Shown here one piece after another: positions 9,864 through 18,242 of a stretch of DNA of 46,014 bases. Every line of letters starts with the position of its first letter. Position 1 is the stretch's first letter. Under the pieces are notes generated by a model, which saw nothing but the letters and a program-made list of their open reading frames with translations, did not search any database and was not told the origin of the DNA. Location of the stretch: contig QZIJ01000058.1 of assembly GCA_003598975.1 (NCBI GenBank), positions 1 to 46,014 on the forward strand, written 5' to 3'. Origin of the DNA: Anaerolineaceae bacterium. Its GTDB lineage: Bacteria > Chloroflexota > Anaerolineae > Anaerolineales > Villigracilaceae. The translations under genes and the position numbers were made by a program.

Positions 9864-10688
9864 CTATTTGCATGGAAACCGAAACGCGTCCAACTCGATC
9901 TTTTTCTGCATGGCGTTGAAGTTCATATCCGCGGATTGGGGGCAAAAAACTTCGGGGGCAAAATTGTATTCGACCACGAAGACGGGCTTGCCCGCGTCCA
10001 CGAACGGCTGGAGCAGGTGACATTCGTTGTGGGTGAAACATTCTTCACTGAGCGCCCAATCGAAATAGGAAACCAGCATGGGGATTTGAGCAAGGTCATT
10101 TTTCAGGCCGATGCCGAGACCGTTTTGGTGGGCGGCGTTGGCGAGGAAGATGTTGTAGGTGAGCTGGTCGTCGGGCGTGAGGGGGAAACCCGTCTCGTTG
10201 GCGTAACCGTCCACGTTGTCAGGGTCAATGCCGTCACAGCCTTTTTGTGCGGCGAGGGCGATCCGCTCGAGCATGATGGGCGCGATGAGTTGCAGGTTGC
10301 GGATGTCGAGCCATTTTTCGCCCGGCCAGGCTTCGAGTTCGTTGCCGAGCAGGGATGCGGGGAACTTGTCCGCGTCGGGACGCCAGTCTTCGTGCGTACC
10401 CGCGCTGAAGTAGCACATCACTTTGACGCCGCGTCCGTGCAGATCCGCGATGGTTTGGGGGGAGGTGTCGAACAGGTCGAGGTTGTAGATGTCAACGGGG
10501 AGGGATGTGTCAATTGCGCCCGTGTATTGGACCTGCCACGAGGCTTCGAGTGGGGGAGTCCAGTGCGTGGGCGTGGAGCCGGTATTTGGAACAGTGGCAG
10601 GTGTGGGGGTGGGAAGAGGCGAGGAGCAGGCCGCAAGGGTTGCCGCGAAAAGCAGGATGGTCAGGATTCGGCTGGGGCGATGGATCAC
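9864..10688 (-). CDS. Lipoprotein with GH114 (endo-alpha-1,4-polygalactosaminidase-like) domain
   Basis: Secreted lipoprotein, 274 aa from a GTG start. A hydrophobic signal ends in a lipobox LAAC (Cys21), followed by a Pro/Thr-rich linker. The rest is a TIM-barrel domain of the GH114/TM1410-like group: 'VMCYFSAGTHEDWRPD', 'GNELEAWPGEKWLDIR', 'GCDGIDPDNVDGY' and 'VFVVEYN' fit the conserved strands, with the DPDN aspartates as likely active-site residues. Known members cleave galactosamine-containing polysaccharides. It may act on the cell's own or neighbours' exopolysaccharide. The upstream open frame overlaps secF and lacks an ATG; the GTG was chosen because it directly precedes the signal peptide. 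It lies downstream of secD-secF and may be read with them. Confidence 0.82.
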   Translation of the reverse strand: MIHRPSRILTILLFAATLAACSSPLPTPTPATVPNTGSTPTHWTPPLEASWQVQYTGAIDTSLPVDIYNLDLFDTSPQTIADLHGRGVKVMCYFSAGTHEDWRPDADKFPASLLGNELEAWPGEKWLDIRNLQLIAPIMLERIALAAQKGCDGIDPDNVDGYANETGFPLTPDDQLTYNIFLANAAHQNGLGIGLKNDLAQIPMLVSYFDWALSEECFTHNECHLLQPFVDAGKPVFVVEYNFAPEVFCPQSADMNFNAMQKKIELDAFRFPCK

Positions 10689-10744
10689 GTCTCGATGTCC
10701 AGAAAAGAAAAATGGCGTACCTTGCGATGCGCCATTGTAGCATA

Positions 10745-11692
10745 TTAGATCGTTTGCGTTTCTTCCTTGCGGCGGAACCAGGTCTTCCATTCCTGTTTTT
10801 CCCACACGACGAGAATGGGCGCGGCGATGAAGATGGATGAATATGTTCCGCTGAACAGGCCGATGAGCAGGATGACGGCGAACTCGCGCAGGGTGATGCC
10901 GCCGAAGAGAGCCAGCGCCAAAAGCATGAATTCGACGGTCATCAATTGGGTGTTGATGGAGCGTTGCAGGGTCTGGATGATGGAATGGTTGGCGAGGGTC
11001 TCGTAGGGCAGGCGGCGATAAACATTGGAGTTTTCGCGGATGCGGTCGAACACCACGATCTTGTCCTGCACCGAGAAGCCGATGACGGTGAGGAGCGCGG
11101 TCAGGAAGAGCGCGTCCACCTGCCAGCCCCAAAATTGCCCACCAAGCGCGGTGATGGACATCACGACGGCCACATCGTGGATCATGGCGACGATGGCGAT
11201 GACTCCGTAGCGGAAGGCGTGCTCAAGGCCGCGGAAGGTGTAGGTGATGTAGAAGACGACGGCCAGCGCGGCAATGGCAACTGCAAGGGCGGCGCGTTGC
11301 GTGACCTGCCGTCCGATGGACGGGCCGACGCTGTCGAAGCGTTCGACGGTCAATTCGCCGAATTCCTCCCGCAGCGCGGCCTGGACGGCTGTGCTGGTGG
11401 CTGTTTCGCCGGTGTCTTCCTCGCCGCTCGCTTCACTGAGGAACGAGGAGCGAATCTGGACCGTGCCCGTGCCGGTGGTCTGAACCTGGGCATCTTTCAC
11501 GCCGAGGCTTTCGTAGACAGCGACCACGTCGGCGGGGGCAGGAGTCTCGCCTGCGAAGCGGACTTCGAGGATGGAGCCGCCGGTGAAGTCAATGGAGAGC
11601 GGCAGGCCGTTGAGGGCGATCAAAACCATCCCTGGGAGGATAACAAGCAGGGAGAGGGCAAAGTACCAGTAGCGTTTTCCGAGGATATTCAT
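10745..11692 (-). CDS. secF: Protein translocase subunit SecF
   Basis: Inner-membrane accessory subunit of the Sec translocon that uses the proton gradient to help pull proteins across. It has 315 aa and six membrane helices with a large first periplasmic loop. Signature segments are 'LSIDFTGGSILEVRF' near residue 35, 'VGPSIGRQVTQRAALAVAIA' near residue 130 and 'GFSVQDKIVVFDRIREN' near residue 215. The ATG at 11692 is preferred over one 21 nt upstream because GGGAG lies just before it. It starts 10 nt after the secD stop, so both are co-transcribed. Confidence 0.96.
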   Translation of the reverse strand: MNILGKRYWYFALSLLVILPGMVLIALNGLPLSIDFTGGSILEVRFAGETPAPADVVAVYESLGVKDAQVQTTGTGTVQIRSSFLSEASGEEDTGETATSTAVQAALREEFGELTVERFDSVGPSIGRQVTQRAALAVAIAALAVVFYITYTFRGLEHAFRYGVIAIVAMIHDVAVVMSITALGGQFWGWQVDALFLTALLTVIGFSVQDKIVVFDRIRENSNVYRRLPYETLANHSIIQTLQRSINTQLMTVEFMLLALALFGGITLREFAVILLIGLFSGTYSSIFIAAPILVVWEKQEWKTWFRRKEETQTI

Positions 11693-11702
11693 TTTCTTCT
11701 CC

Positions 11703-13070
11703 CTAAATTCCAAACCACTTGGGGTTTTCTGTGCCGGGTTTGATGAATTTCAAAACGAGGTTGAGCAGGGTGCGGGTGACGAGGATGGCGGTGAAGAGTG
11801 AGATGCCCACGCCGAGCGCGAGGGTCAACGCGAAGCCTTTGACGATGGTCGCGCCGAAGGTGGAACCGAACCAGAACAGGATAACGGAGGTGATGATGGT
11901 AGCCAGGTTCGAGTCGCGGATGGACGACCAGGCGCGCGTCCAGCCCAGGTCCACGGCGGTGCGGAGGGTCCGCCCGGCGCGCAATTCCTCCTTCATGCGT
12001 TCGAAGATGAGGATGTTCGCGTCCAGCGCCGCTCCCGTGGACAGCAGGAAGCCTGCCACGCCCGCGAGCGTCAATGTGAAGTGGAAATATTTGAATACCG
12101 CGAAGGCGATCAGGGCGTAGATGATGATGGCGAAATCCGCCAGGACACCGGGCACGCGGTAGAAAATTCCCATGAAGAGGAAGACCACGATGATTCCGAC
12201 CAGGCCGGCGACGAGCGACTTCTGGAGCGAGTCCTGACCGAGGGTGGGGCCGACCACGCGGCTTTCCACGACCTTGAACGGGATCGGCAGGGAGCCGTAG
12301 CGAAGTTGAATGGCGAGGGCGTTGGCAGAATCAGCGGTGAAGCCACCTTCGATGACTCCCTCGCCGCTGGTAATGGCAGAACCGATGGTGGGAGCCGAGA
12401 TGACGACCTTGTCCAGGACGATGCCGAGATATTGCTCGGTATGCGTGGATGTATGCTCGCCAAAAATGGCTGCGCCTTCGCTGGTCAACGTGAAGGCGAT
12501 GTAGTATTCACCCAATTGGCTCGTTGATACGAGGGCGGTTTCGATCTTGTCCCCGGTCATCACCGTGTGATAGATGATCGGCGTAGTCGGGTCGGTCGGC
12601 AGGTTGTTGAGGTCGGTTGCTTCGCCGCCTTCCACATCGGTTTGAACGACCGTACCCGCCGCGATGGGAAGGAAGCCGAAGTCCACGAATTCGAGGCGCC
12701 CCGTCTGACCGAGGGTGGCTTTTACTTCGTCGGGGTCGGCCACGCCGGGGAATTCGCCCACGATGCGGTTGCTTCCCGCCACCTGCAACACGCTTTCGTT
12801 CACGCCGAGCGCGTTGGTGCGGTTTTCAAGGATGAGGCGGGCGGTCTCCATCTGTTCGTTGGAGATTTCCGTGCCTTCGGGCAGGTCCGCTTCGAGGACG
12901 ACTTGCAGACCGCCGCGCAGGTCGAGGCCGAGCTTCGGGCTCACGTCGCGACGCCACAGGGTTTGGCCGGTGATCGGGTTTGGGATTTTCAATTCTGTGC
13001 TGAAGTCAATCCATGCCGCCAGGGCAACGATGACCGCGATCAGAATCAATCGGGAAGATAAATTTCTCAT
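11703..13070 (-). CDS. secD: Protein translocase subunit SecD
   Basis: Partner of SecF, 455 aa. It has an N-terminal helix, the 'KLGLDLRGGLQVVLEADL' signature near residue 50, a periplasmic P1 head that is short compared with the E. coli protein, and five C-terminal helices with 'SLVAGLVGIIVVFLFMG' and 'LDANILIFERMKEELRAGRT'. The ATG at 13070 has GGAGAC upstream. A TATAAT-like -10 box on this strand at 13122-13127 lies about 50 nt before the start. It is the first gene of the secD-secF pair. Confidence 0.97.
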   Translation of the reverse strand: MRNLSSRLILIAVIVALAAWIDFSTELKIPNPITGQTLWRRDVSPKLGLDLRGGLQVVLEADLPEGTEISNEQMETARLILENRTNALGVNESVLQVAGSNRIVGEFPGVADPDEVKATLGQTGRLEFVDFGFLPIAAGTVVQTDVEGGEATDLNNLPTDPTTPIIYHTVMTGDKIETALVSTSQLGEYYIAFTLTSEGAAIFGEHTSTHTEQYLGIVLDKVVISAPTIGSAITSGEGVIEGGFTADSANALAIQLRYGSLPIPFKVVESRVVGPTLGQDSLQKSLVAGLVGIIVVFLFMGIFYRVPGVLADFAIIIYALIAFAVFKYFHFTLTLAGVAGFLLSTGAALDANILIFERMKEELRAGRTLRTAVDLGWTRAWSSIRDSNLATIITSVILFWFGSTFGATIVKGFALTLALGVGISLFTAILVTRTLLNLVLKFIKPGTENPKWFGI

Positions 13071-13121
13071 GTGCTGATGTCTCCACTCACGAAAATGCCC
13101 GCTTTTGGCAGGCGACGGGGG

Positions 13122-13127
13122 ATTATA
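13122..13127 (-). promoter_or_regulatory. Candidate -10 box for secDF
   Basis: Reads TATAAT on the minus strand. No good -35 hexamer is seen at 16-18 nt, so the call is weak. Confidence 0.4.
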
Positions 13128-13172
13128 CTACGGGAATTCGCAATTTTGAGCAAAACTACGTAACATCAGATA

Positions 13173-14657
13173 TCAATACACCCACTCTTCAAATAGCGGC
13201 GTCAGGTCGCAATTGCAATGTTTTTCGGCCAGTAATTTGAGTTCCTCGGTGCTGGCGTTTTCCCAGGCAAAGGTCACGGCGTAGTCCCTGAGGAACGCGT
13301 CGAAAGCGGGCGCGCCCATCTTGTTTTTCAGCGCCTCGAAAAAGAACGCCCCGCGCCCGTAGACGATGGCCCCATACTCGCGCCCCTCGTAGGCGGCAAC
13401 GGGCTGACCAATGGGGATGGGGGCGTTTTCCACCCGCGCCCAGCGGCCCAGCAGGGACTGCTCGAATCCGTCCGCTGCGCCCGCGCCAAAATTGAGCTCA
13501 TAATATTGCCAGGTCACATATTGCGCCAGAGATTCGTCCAGCCAGGGCTCGTCGAGCTGGTCGTTGCCGACCAGGTTGTAAAACCATTGATGCGCCACTT
13601 CGTGGACGGTCGTGGATTCGAGATACGCCGAAGTTTGTTCCCCATATTCGCCCAGCAGAATCCGTTCGGCGATGGCCGTCGCGCCAGGGTACTCGATTCC
13701 AAGTGCGAGCGTGGGCGTGACCACAATATCGAACTCCGTGTAGGGATAGGGCGTGTACTGCTCGCTAAATGTCTTCATTGCGCGCGCAGCGGCAGTTAAC
13801 GCGGCCTGGTTTTGCTCTTGCAGGGACTTGGGCGCGTAACTGTTGATCGTCACCTCGCCGACTTGCTGGGAAACGACCTCGTAATCGTCACTGGCCGCCA
13901 GAAAGAAATCGCGCGCAGGCCCAATCGCTACATTCAGAACCTGTTGCCTGCCCGTCGTGACGGGAGCGGATTCCAACCCCGAAGCGACGATCATCAAGTC
14001 TTTCGGCGCGGTGACCGTGACGAGGTAGAACGCCGCGTCGTTGAAGGTCAGGTCGCCCGCTTGCGGAGGCAGTTCCGCGTTCCAGCCCTCGTCGTTGTAG
14101 ACGGGGATGACGGGGTAGGCGTGCGCGAGAGTCAGAACGCCTTCGTAGGATGCCAGCACGCCGTAATTCAATTCCACATCGGTCGGCACTTCGAGCGAGA
14201 ACTCCATTTCGAGTCGGATGCTTTGTCCCACGGCGAGCGGGCTTTCCAACGGGACGGTCATCAGGCTGTTTTCAAGCCCATAACTCGGCGTGACGGGTTT
14301 CCCGTCCACCAGCAGGTCGCGGACTTCCATCGTCCCGCCGAGGATGTTGGGAAAGAGTCGGAATTGGATGTTGCTGAGCGACTCGTCTTCCCTGTTGGTG
14401 TAAAAGACGATTTCCTTCCCTTCTACGTGGATGAGATCCTCGTCAATGGCGAATTCGATACGATAGACCGTCGCGTCATCCATCGCGGTAAGGATGGATC
14501 GCTGGGATTCGATCAGCGGTTCGCGGAATATCGGCAGGTCGGGTTGAAGGTGATCGAGGTCGGTGTCAAATACAACGGTGGGGGTTGGGGCTGGGGAAAT
14601 GCTCGAGCAAGCCGCGAGCAGGCATAGGGTCAGGAAGGAGACGAGGAGGCGTTTCAT
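13173..14657 (-). CDS. M1-family-like zinc metallopeptidase, lipoprotein
   Basis: Exported lipoprotein of 494 aa (signal ending LLAAC, Cys17) with the aminopeptidase N/M1 fold. The zinc site is HEVAH (352-356) and Glu375, exactly the HEXXH-X18-E spacing of the family. The exopeptidase GAMEN motif is replaced by 'GIEYPG', so substrate N-terminus binding may differ from true aminopeptidases. It would act at the outer face of the cell on peptides or proteins. Its start overlaps the stop of the P-loop gene by 4 nt (ATGA), making it the last gene of a four-gene operon. Confidence 0.88.
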   Translation of the reverse strand: MKRLLVSFLTLCLLAACSSISPAPTPTVVFDTDLDHLQPDLPIFREPLIESQRSILTAMDDATVYRIEFAIDEDLIHVEGKEIVFYTNREDESLSNIQFRLFPNILGGTMEVRDLLVDGKPVTPSYGLENSLMTVPLESPLAVGQSIRLEMEFSLEVPTDVELNYGVLASYEGVLTLAHAYPVIPVYNDEGWNAELPPQAGDLTFNDAAFYLVTVTAPKDLMIVASGLESAPVTTGRQQVLNVAIGPARDFFLAASDDYEVVSQQVGEVTINSYAPKSLQEQNQAALTAAARAMKTFSEQYTPYPYTEFDIVVTPTLALGIEYPGATAIAERILLGEYGEQTSAYLESTTVHEVAHQWFYNLVGNDQLDEPWLDESLAQYVTWQYYELNFGAGAADGFEQSLLGRWARVENAPIPIGQPVAAYEGREYGAIVYGRGAFFFEALKNKMGAPAFDAFLRDYAVTFAWENASTEELKLLAEKHCNCDLTPLFEEWVY

Positions 14658-15007
14658 AGTTTCTCCAGAAAATCCAGCACGCGCGTTGCCACTTCAGCGG
14701 GCGACAATGTGTCAGTTTCCACAACAAGGTTCGCGTGTTGCAATGCGTGAGTAAGTCTGCGTTGCTGTTCGGCGTGGTCGGATTTGCCCCAGTTGAGTTG
14801 CCGACGCGCGGTGCAAACGGGAAAGGAGGCTTGCAGGAAGATGAGTACATCAGGATTGCTGATGCGCTTCCACATGTCTTTGACGTAGGAATGTTCCTGC
14901 GCGATGTGACGGCATTTGTACCCCCTCTCTTCTAGTGCGGCGATGAGCGTGGACTTTCCTGAGCCGCACGGACCGACGACGCCGACAAGCGGTTTAATGA
15001 TTGGCAT
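14654..15007 (-). CDS. Small P-loop NTPase / kinase-like protein
   Basis: Soluble protein of 117 aa with Walker A 'GPCGSGKSTL' at residues 12-21, a hydrophobic strand 'PDVLIFLQAS' where nucleotide-kinase folds carry their central strand, and an Arg-rich lid-like stretch (RRQLNWGKSD). It resembles small nucleotide or metabolite kinases but fits no family I can name. It overlaps the channel gene upstream by 14 nt and the peptidase gene downstream by 4 nt, so translation is probably coupled. A role linked to the channel or phosphatase is only suggested by position. Confidence 0.75.
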   Translation of the reverse strand: MPIIKPLVGVVGPCGSGKSTLIAALEERGYKCRHIAQEHSYVKDMWKRISNPDVLIFLQASFPVCTARRQLNWGKSDHAEQQRRLTHALQHANLVVETDTLSPAEVATRVLDFLEKL

Positions 15008-16037
15008 GGACGAGCGCGTTCAACTTTTCAGGGCGGCCAAGTACAGCCAGCATATCGTTGCCTTTGAGTTTTGTGCTGTCTGTGGGATGCAGTTCGGAGG
15101 TGTGGTCGTGGCGGATGAGCACGAGACTGACGCTGTAGCCGTCTTCGATCTGGCCAACGGTTTTGCCATCCAATTCGGAATTGGGGTTGATGGTAAGCCG
15201 CGCCAGGCTGAGGGATTCGCCCTCGATGGAAATCGGGTTGGTGATATCCGCGCCCGCGGCGGATGCGGCAAAGGCGGGTGCGGCGATGGCCGTACCGCTC
15301 AAGGCGTTAAATCCAAACTGGGAGTGCAGTTCGTCGGCGAAGTCGTCATCGAAAATACGGATGACGACTTTGATATTGGGATTGAGACTGCGCGCCTTGA
15401 GCGCGGTTTTCAAATTGACCGCGTCGTTTTGGACGCACATGATGATGGAGCGGGCGTCTTTGACGTTGGCGTCGCTCAGGGTGGTCTCGCGGCTGGCGTC
15501 TCCGCTGATGACGGGGACACCCATCTTCTGGACGGCGGCGGTCAGGTCGGCTTTGGGGTCGAGTTCGATCACCGCGACCGATTCGCCCATATCGTGCAGT
15601 TGCTGGACGACGCGAAAACCGAGATGGCCGAGACCGACCAGTATATGGTGATTATTCAAAGTGGATGCCACTGCGATCTCCCATTCTCTACTGCGGGCGC
15701 GGCGATTGAAGAGCAGGATGCCGAAGTCGGTCAGTCCCTGCGCGAGCGCGCCGATGCCAACAACAGGCATGATAAAGTAAAAAATTTGCAAAAATGGATT
15801 GTGTGGAAATTCCCCGCTGGATTGCAGGAAGGCCATCGTCAGAATCGAATAGATCGACTCCGTGAGTGTGTCCACGGGCTCGCCGACAGCAATCCCGATG
15901 AAGTGATACGCGGTGCCGCTCCCGATGACAATTAGAAAAAAGATCACCAGCGGCGCGCCAAATTCTCTCAATAAGAGGCCTGTATCGCGCAAGGATGCGC
16001 GCCAGTGCTGGAGGGTGTGTTTGGGGATGGTGTTCAT
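14994..16037 (-). CDS. Two-helix ion-channel-like protein with TrkA-N/TrkA-C domains
   Basis: Inner-membrane protein of 347 aa. It has a first helix at about residues 28-50, a pore-like loop, a second helix at 81-106, then an RCK (TrkA-N) Rossmann domain with GLGHLG at 135-140 and a TrkA-C domain from about residue 265. This is the layout of MthK-like ligand-gated potassium channels. However, the pore loop (residues 61-80) contains 'ILTMAFLQSSGEF' and lacks TVGYG or a close variant, so potassium selectivity is doubtful. It overlaps the phosphatase gene by 4 nt and the P-loop gene by 14 nt. Confidence 0.82.
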   Translation of the reverse strand: MNTIPKHTLQHWRASLRDTGLLLREFGAPLVIFFLIVIGSGTAYHFIGIAVGEPVDTLTESIYSILTMAFLQSSGEFPHNPFLQIFYFIMPVVGIGALAQGLTDFGILLFNRRARSREWEIAVASTLNNHHILVGLGHLGFRVVQQLHDMGESVAVIELDPKADLTAAVQKMGVPVISGDASRETTLSDANVKDARSIIMCVQNDAVNLKTALKARSLNPNIKVVIRIFDDDFADELHSQFGFNALSGTAIAAPAFAASAAGADITNPISIEGESLSLARLTINPNSELDGKTVGQIEDGYSVSLVLIRHDHTSELHPTDSTKLKGNDMLAVLGRPEKLNALVHANH

Positions 16038-16738
16038 TCAATTGGCAATCGGACGCTCATCCTCCGCACATGATCTCCATCGCGCATCGTTACCTTGAGC
16101 ACCACCACGCTGATGTCGTCCGCGGGACGGCCTTCGTCGAGGCTGATGGCGTGCGCCAGCAATTCGTCCGCGATGGATTGCGGGCTGGGGTCCTGCTCGT
16201 CGAGCATGGACTGAATCACGGTGCAGACTTCCATCGGCTGGCCGCGTCGTTTTCCCGCGTGTTCCAACCCGTCGGTGTTAATGACGATGACCAGGCCTGG
16301 CTCGATATTGATTTCCGAGATGACAGGCCGCGTGTCCCGCGCAGTGCCGAGCGGGGCGCTCTCTGTCGAAACGCAGTCCACCTGCCCGTTGCGACAGATG
16401 GCAAATGAGCATGGGTTGTTGCGCGTCAGGACGATGGTGTTCGTCGCCAGATCCACCGAGGCGATGTTGAGCGTGCACGAGACTTTGCCGTTCTTGTCTG
16501 TGAAGAGCGTATCCGAAGCGGCGCGCGCCGCCGCCCCGTCCCGCACGCCTTCGGCCAGCAGGCCGATCACCTTGCGGACGACCATCATCGAGACGGCCTT
16601 CGCTCCGCGTCCGCTCGATTGTCCGTCTGCCAGCACCACCGAGAGGCCGCCGTTCGGGCGTTCCACCACCTCGAGCGTATCCCCGCTTTCGGAGACCGCA
16701 TATTTGTTGACTTTGGCAACCGCGATTTGAACTTCCAT
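16034..16738 (-). CDS. PP2C/SpoIIE-type serine phosphatase
   Basis: Single-domain protein of 234 aa with the metal-binding aspartates of the PPM phosphatase fold: 'VVLADGQSSGRGAKAVS' near residue 35, 'INTDGLEH' near residue 155 and 'DDISVVVLK' near residue 215. The SpoIIE branch dephosphorylates anti-sigma antagonists and other Ser-phosphoproteins. The ATG at 16738 gives a start directly before the first strand; the longer frame adds 12 residues across the divergent promoter region. First gene of the operon that runs to 13173, so it may control the channel or report cell state. No sensor domain is attached. Confidence 0.82.
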   Translation of the reverse strand: MEVQIAVAKVNKYAVSESGDTLEVVERPNGGLSVVLADGQSSGRGAKAVSMMVVRKVIGLLAEGVRDGAAARAASDTLFTDKNGKVSCTLNIASVDLATNTIVLTRNNPCSFAICRNGQVDCVSTESAPLGTARDTRPVISEINIEPGLVIVINTDGLEHAGKRRGQPMEVCTVIQSMLDEQDPSPQSIADELLAHAISLDEGRPADDISVVVLKVTMRDGDHVRRMSVRLPIE

Positions 16739-16764
16739 AGGGCTGATTTTACTTCGGTTCAGGC

Positions 16765-16793
16765 TTGACGTCACTGCCTTCTGCCGCTATAAT
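16765..16793 (+). promoter_or_regulatory. Sigma70-type promoter for rpmF-fabD
   Basis: TTGACG (16765-16770), a 17-nt spacer and TATAAT (16788-16793). Start of transcription is expected near 16800, giving a leader of about 60 nt that includes a hairpin. Confidence 0.85.
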
Positions 16794-16814
16794 CCCGCCG
16801 CTGTCTGGAAATTT

Positions 16815-16833
16815 CGCCGGGCCTTGCCCGGCG
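16815..16833 (+). other. Hairpin in the rpmF leader
   Basis: CGCCGGGC / GCCCGGCG with a 3-nt loop, 14 nt before AAGGAG of rpmF. It could affect translation of rpmF. No T-run follows, so it is not a typical terminator. Confidence 0.5.
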
Positions 16834-16858
16834 GTTGCATGTAAATAAGGAGAACGGA

Positions 16859-17059
16859 ATGACCCCTCAACCCAAGCGTAAACACTCGAAAGGCCGCCGC
16901 GACCGCCGCCGTGCCCACGATGCCATTATGGCTCGCAACCTCGTCACCTGCTCGAACTGCGGTTCCATGCGCCTGTCGCATACGGTTTGCCCAAACTGCG
17001 GCCACTATCAGGGACGCGAAGTGATCGAGATCAAAAAAGATAAGAAGAAATCCGAGTAG
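16859..17059 (+). CDS. rpmF: 50S ribosomal protein L32
   Basis: Large-subunit ribosomal protein of 66 aa in the zinc-containing form: basic N-terminus 'PKRKHSKGRRDRRRAHD' and four cysteines at 31, 34, 44 and 47 (two CxxC pairs). The ATG at 16859 follows AAGGAG at 16847-16852. It precedes fabD, an arrangement related to the rpmF-fab order common in bacteria, and links ribosome and fatty-acid synthesis under one promoter. Confidence 0.97.
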   Translation: MTPQPKRKHSKGRRDRRRAHDAIMARNLVTCSNCGSMRLSHTVCPNCGHYQGREVIEIKKDKKKSE

Positions 17060-17064
17060 CCTCA

Positions 17065-17098
17065 ACGAGCCGTGACCAACACGGCTCGTTTGTGTTTA
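17065..17098 (+). terminator. Hairpin between rpmF and fabD
   Basis: ACGAGCCGTG / CACGGCTCGT, followed by TTGTGTTT. The interrupted T-run suggests partial termination, lowering fabD relative to rpmF. Confidence 0.6.
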
Positions 17099-17105
17099 AG
17101 GGGAT

Positions 17106-18044
17106 ATGACAATCAACTTTTCAGCCACCGCTTTTATTTTTCCTGGACAGGGATCGCAAGCCACCGGCATGGGACGCGATCTGGCGGCCGCGTATCCTAT
17201 TGCCAAACAGACATTCGATGAGGCCGATGCCCTGCTCGGATTCTCCCTCTCGAAACTGATGTGGGATGGGCCTGCGGATGAACTGAACGACACAGTCAAC
17301 ACTCAGCCTGCGCTGTACGTTCACTCGCTGGCGGCGTGGCGCGTCCTTTCGCTTCGCTTCACGGACCTCTCGCCGGCCGCGCTGGCGGGACATTCCCTCG
17401 GCGAACTGTCGGCTCTGGCGGCGTCCGGAGTGTTGACCTTCGCTGATGGGCTGAAACTCGTCCACGCTCGCGGACAGTTGATGAAGCGCGCAGGCGAACT
17501 TGCTCCTGGCAGTATGGCCGCGATTTTAAATCTCAGCATTCCCGCGCTGGAAAAAGTTTGTGCGGAGGCAGGCAAGGAAGGGGAGTCAGTACAAGTCGCG
17601 AATGACAATTGCCCGGGACAGGTGGTCATCTCTGGCGCGAAGCCTGCGGTTGAGAGGGCGATGGAATTGGCGAAAGCCGCTGGAGCGAAACGCGCACTTC
17701 CGCTGGCCGTCTCGATTGCGGCGCACTCCACGCTGATGGATTCCATCCAGGCCGAGTGGAATGTCGCGGTGGATGCAGTCGCTATGAAAGACGCGTCCGT
17801 GCCCATTTATGGCAACGTCGCGGCCCGCGCGTTGACCTCCGCGGCCGATCTCCGCGCCGACATACGCGCCCAGATGCAGTCGCGCGTCCGCTGGACCGAG
17901 TCAGTGGGGGAGATGATTCGGAGCGGTATCTGCCACTTCGTCGAGGTGGGAAGCGGAAGCGTTCTGGGCGGACTGGTGAAGCGAATCGATTCGTCCGTCA
18001 CCAGTCAGGCATTGGGTAATCCGTTGGATTTTGAGGTGTTGTAG
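17106..18044 (+). CDS. fabD: Malonyl CoA-acyl carrier protein transacylase
   Basis: Moves malonyl from CoA to ACP at the start of fatty-acid synthesis, 312 aa, normal length. It has 'FIFPGQGSQATGMGRDL' near residue 11, the nucleophile elbow GHSLGE (Ser about residue 96), 'QVVISGAKPAVE' and the catalytic-His segment 'SIAAHSTLMDSI'. ATG at 17106 follows AGGGG. It is the only fab gene in the window; the other FAS genes must lie elsewhere. A strong hairpin follows the stop codon. Confidence 0.97.
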   Translation: MTINFSATAFIFPGQGSQATGMGRDLAAAYPIAKQTFDEADALLGFSLSKLMWDGPADELNDTVNTQPALYVHSLAAWRVLSLRFTDLSPAALAGHSLGELSALAASGVLTFADGLKLVHARGQLMKRAGELAPGSMAAILNLSIPALEKVCAEAGKEGESVQVANDNCPGQVVISGAKPAVERAMELAKAAGAKRALPLAVSIAAHSTLMDSIQAEWNVAVDAVAMKDASVPIYGNVAARALTSAADLRADIRAQMQSRVRWTESVGEMIRSGICHFVEVGSGSVLGGLVKRIDSSVTSQALGNPLDFEVL

Positions 18045-18050
18045 CAAACA

Positions 18051-18081
18051 GCACCCCGTTTTTTGCGAGAAAACGGGGTGC
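18051..18081 (+). terminator. Hairpin after fabD
   Basis: 12-bp stem GCACCCCGTTTT / AAAACGGGGTGC starting 7 nt after the stop codon. The T-run is inside the stem rather than after it, so termination efficiency is uncertain; the symmetric A/T ends may let it work on either strand. Confidence 0.65.
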
Positions 18082-18125
18082 TTGGAGTGTTGTAATTAAC
18101 TTGTCAGGCAACCGCTTGTGCCATT

Positions 18126-18134
18126 TGGTATAAT
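18126..18134 (+). promoter_or_regulatory. Extended -10 promoter for a short transcript
   Basis: TGGTATAAT matches the extended -10 consensus TGnTATAAT. No good -35 is visible at the proper spacing. Start of transcription is expected near 18141, about 100 nt before a strong terminator. Confidence 0.6.
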
Positions 18135-18140
18135 TGTCGT

Positions 18141-18237
18141 GTGAATGGGATTTGTGACATATCCATCCAAGATGCGTCTCTTGAAAGACGGGTCTTCGTG
18201 TAAATGCCTGGTCAGGTTTGACCAGGCGTACTTTTTT
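18141..18237 (+). ncRNA. Candidate small RNA or leader RNA upstream of the aminotransferase gene
   Basis: About 97 nt bounded by an extended -10 promoter and a rho-independent terminator. It can form three stem-loops: ATGG/CCAT near 18145-18167, CGTCT/AGACG near 18175-18190, and the terminator stem. It matches no RNA family I can recognise. It might be a free small RNA or an attenuator of the aminotransferase gene that starts at 18306. A 42-codon frame from 18145 runs through the terminator and is probably fortuitous. Confidence 0.4.
18206..18237 (+). terminator. Rho-independent terminator
   Basis: Stem GCCTGGTC / GACCAGGC with a 6-nt loop, then GTAC and TTTTTT. It stands 69 nt before the aminotransferase start and ends the candidate RNA. 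Confidence 0.85.
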
Positions 18238-18242
18238 GTGTG

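Noticed and set aside
9783-13077. Several long plus-strand frames opposite the GH114, secF and secD genes
   Set aside because: They are antisense shadows of well-recognised minus-strand genes in GC-rich DNA.
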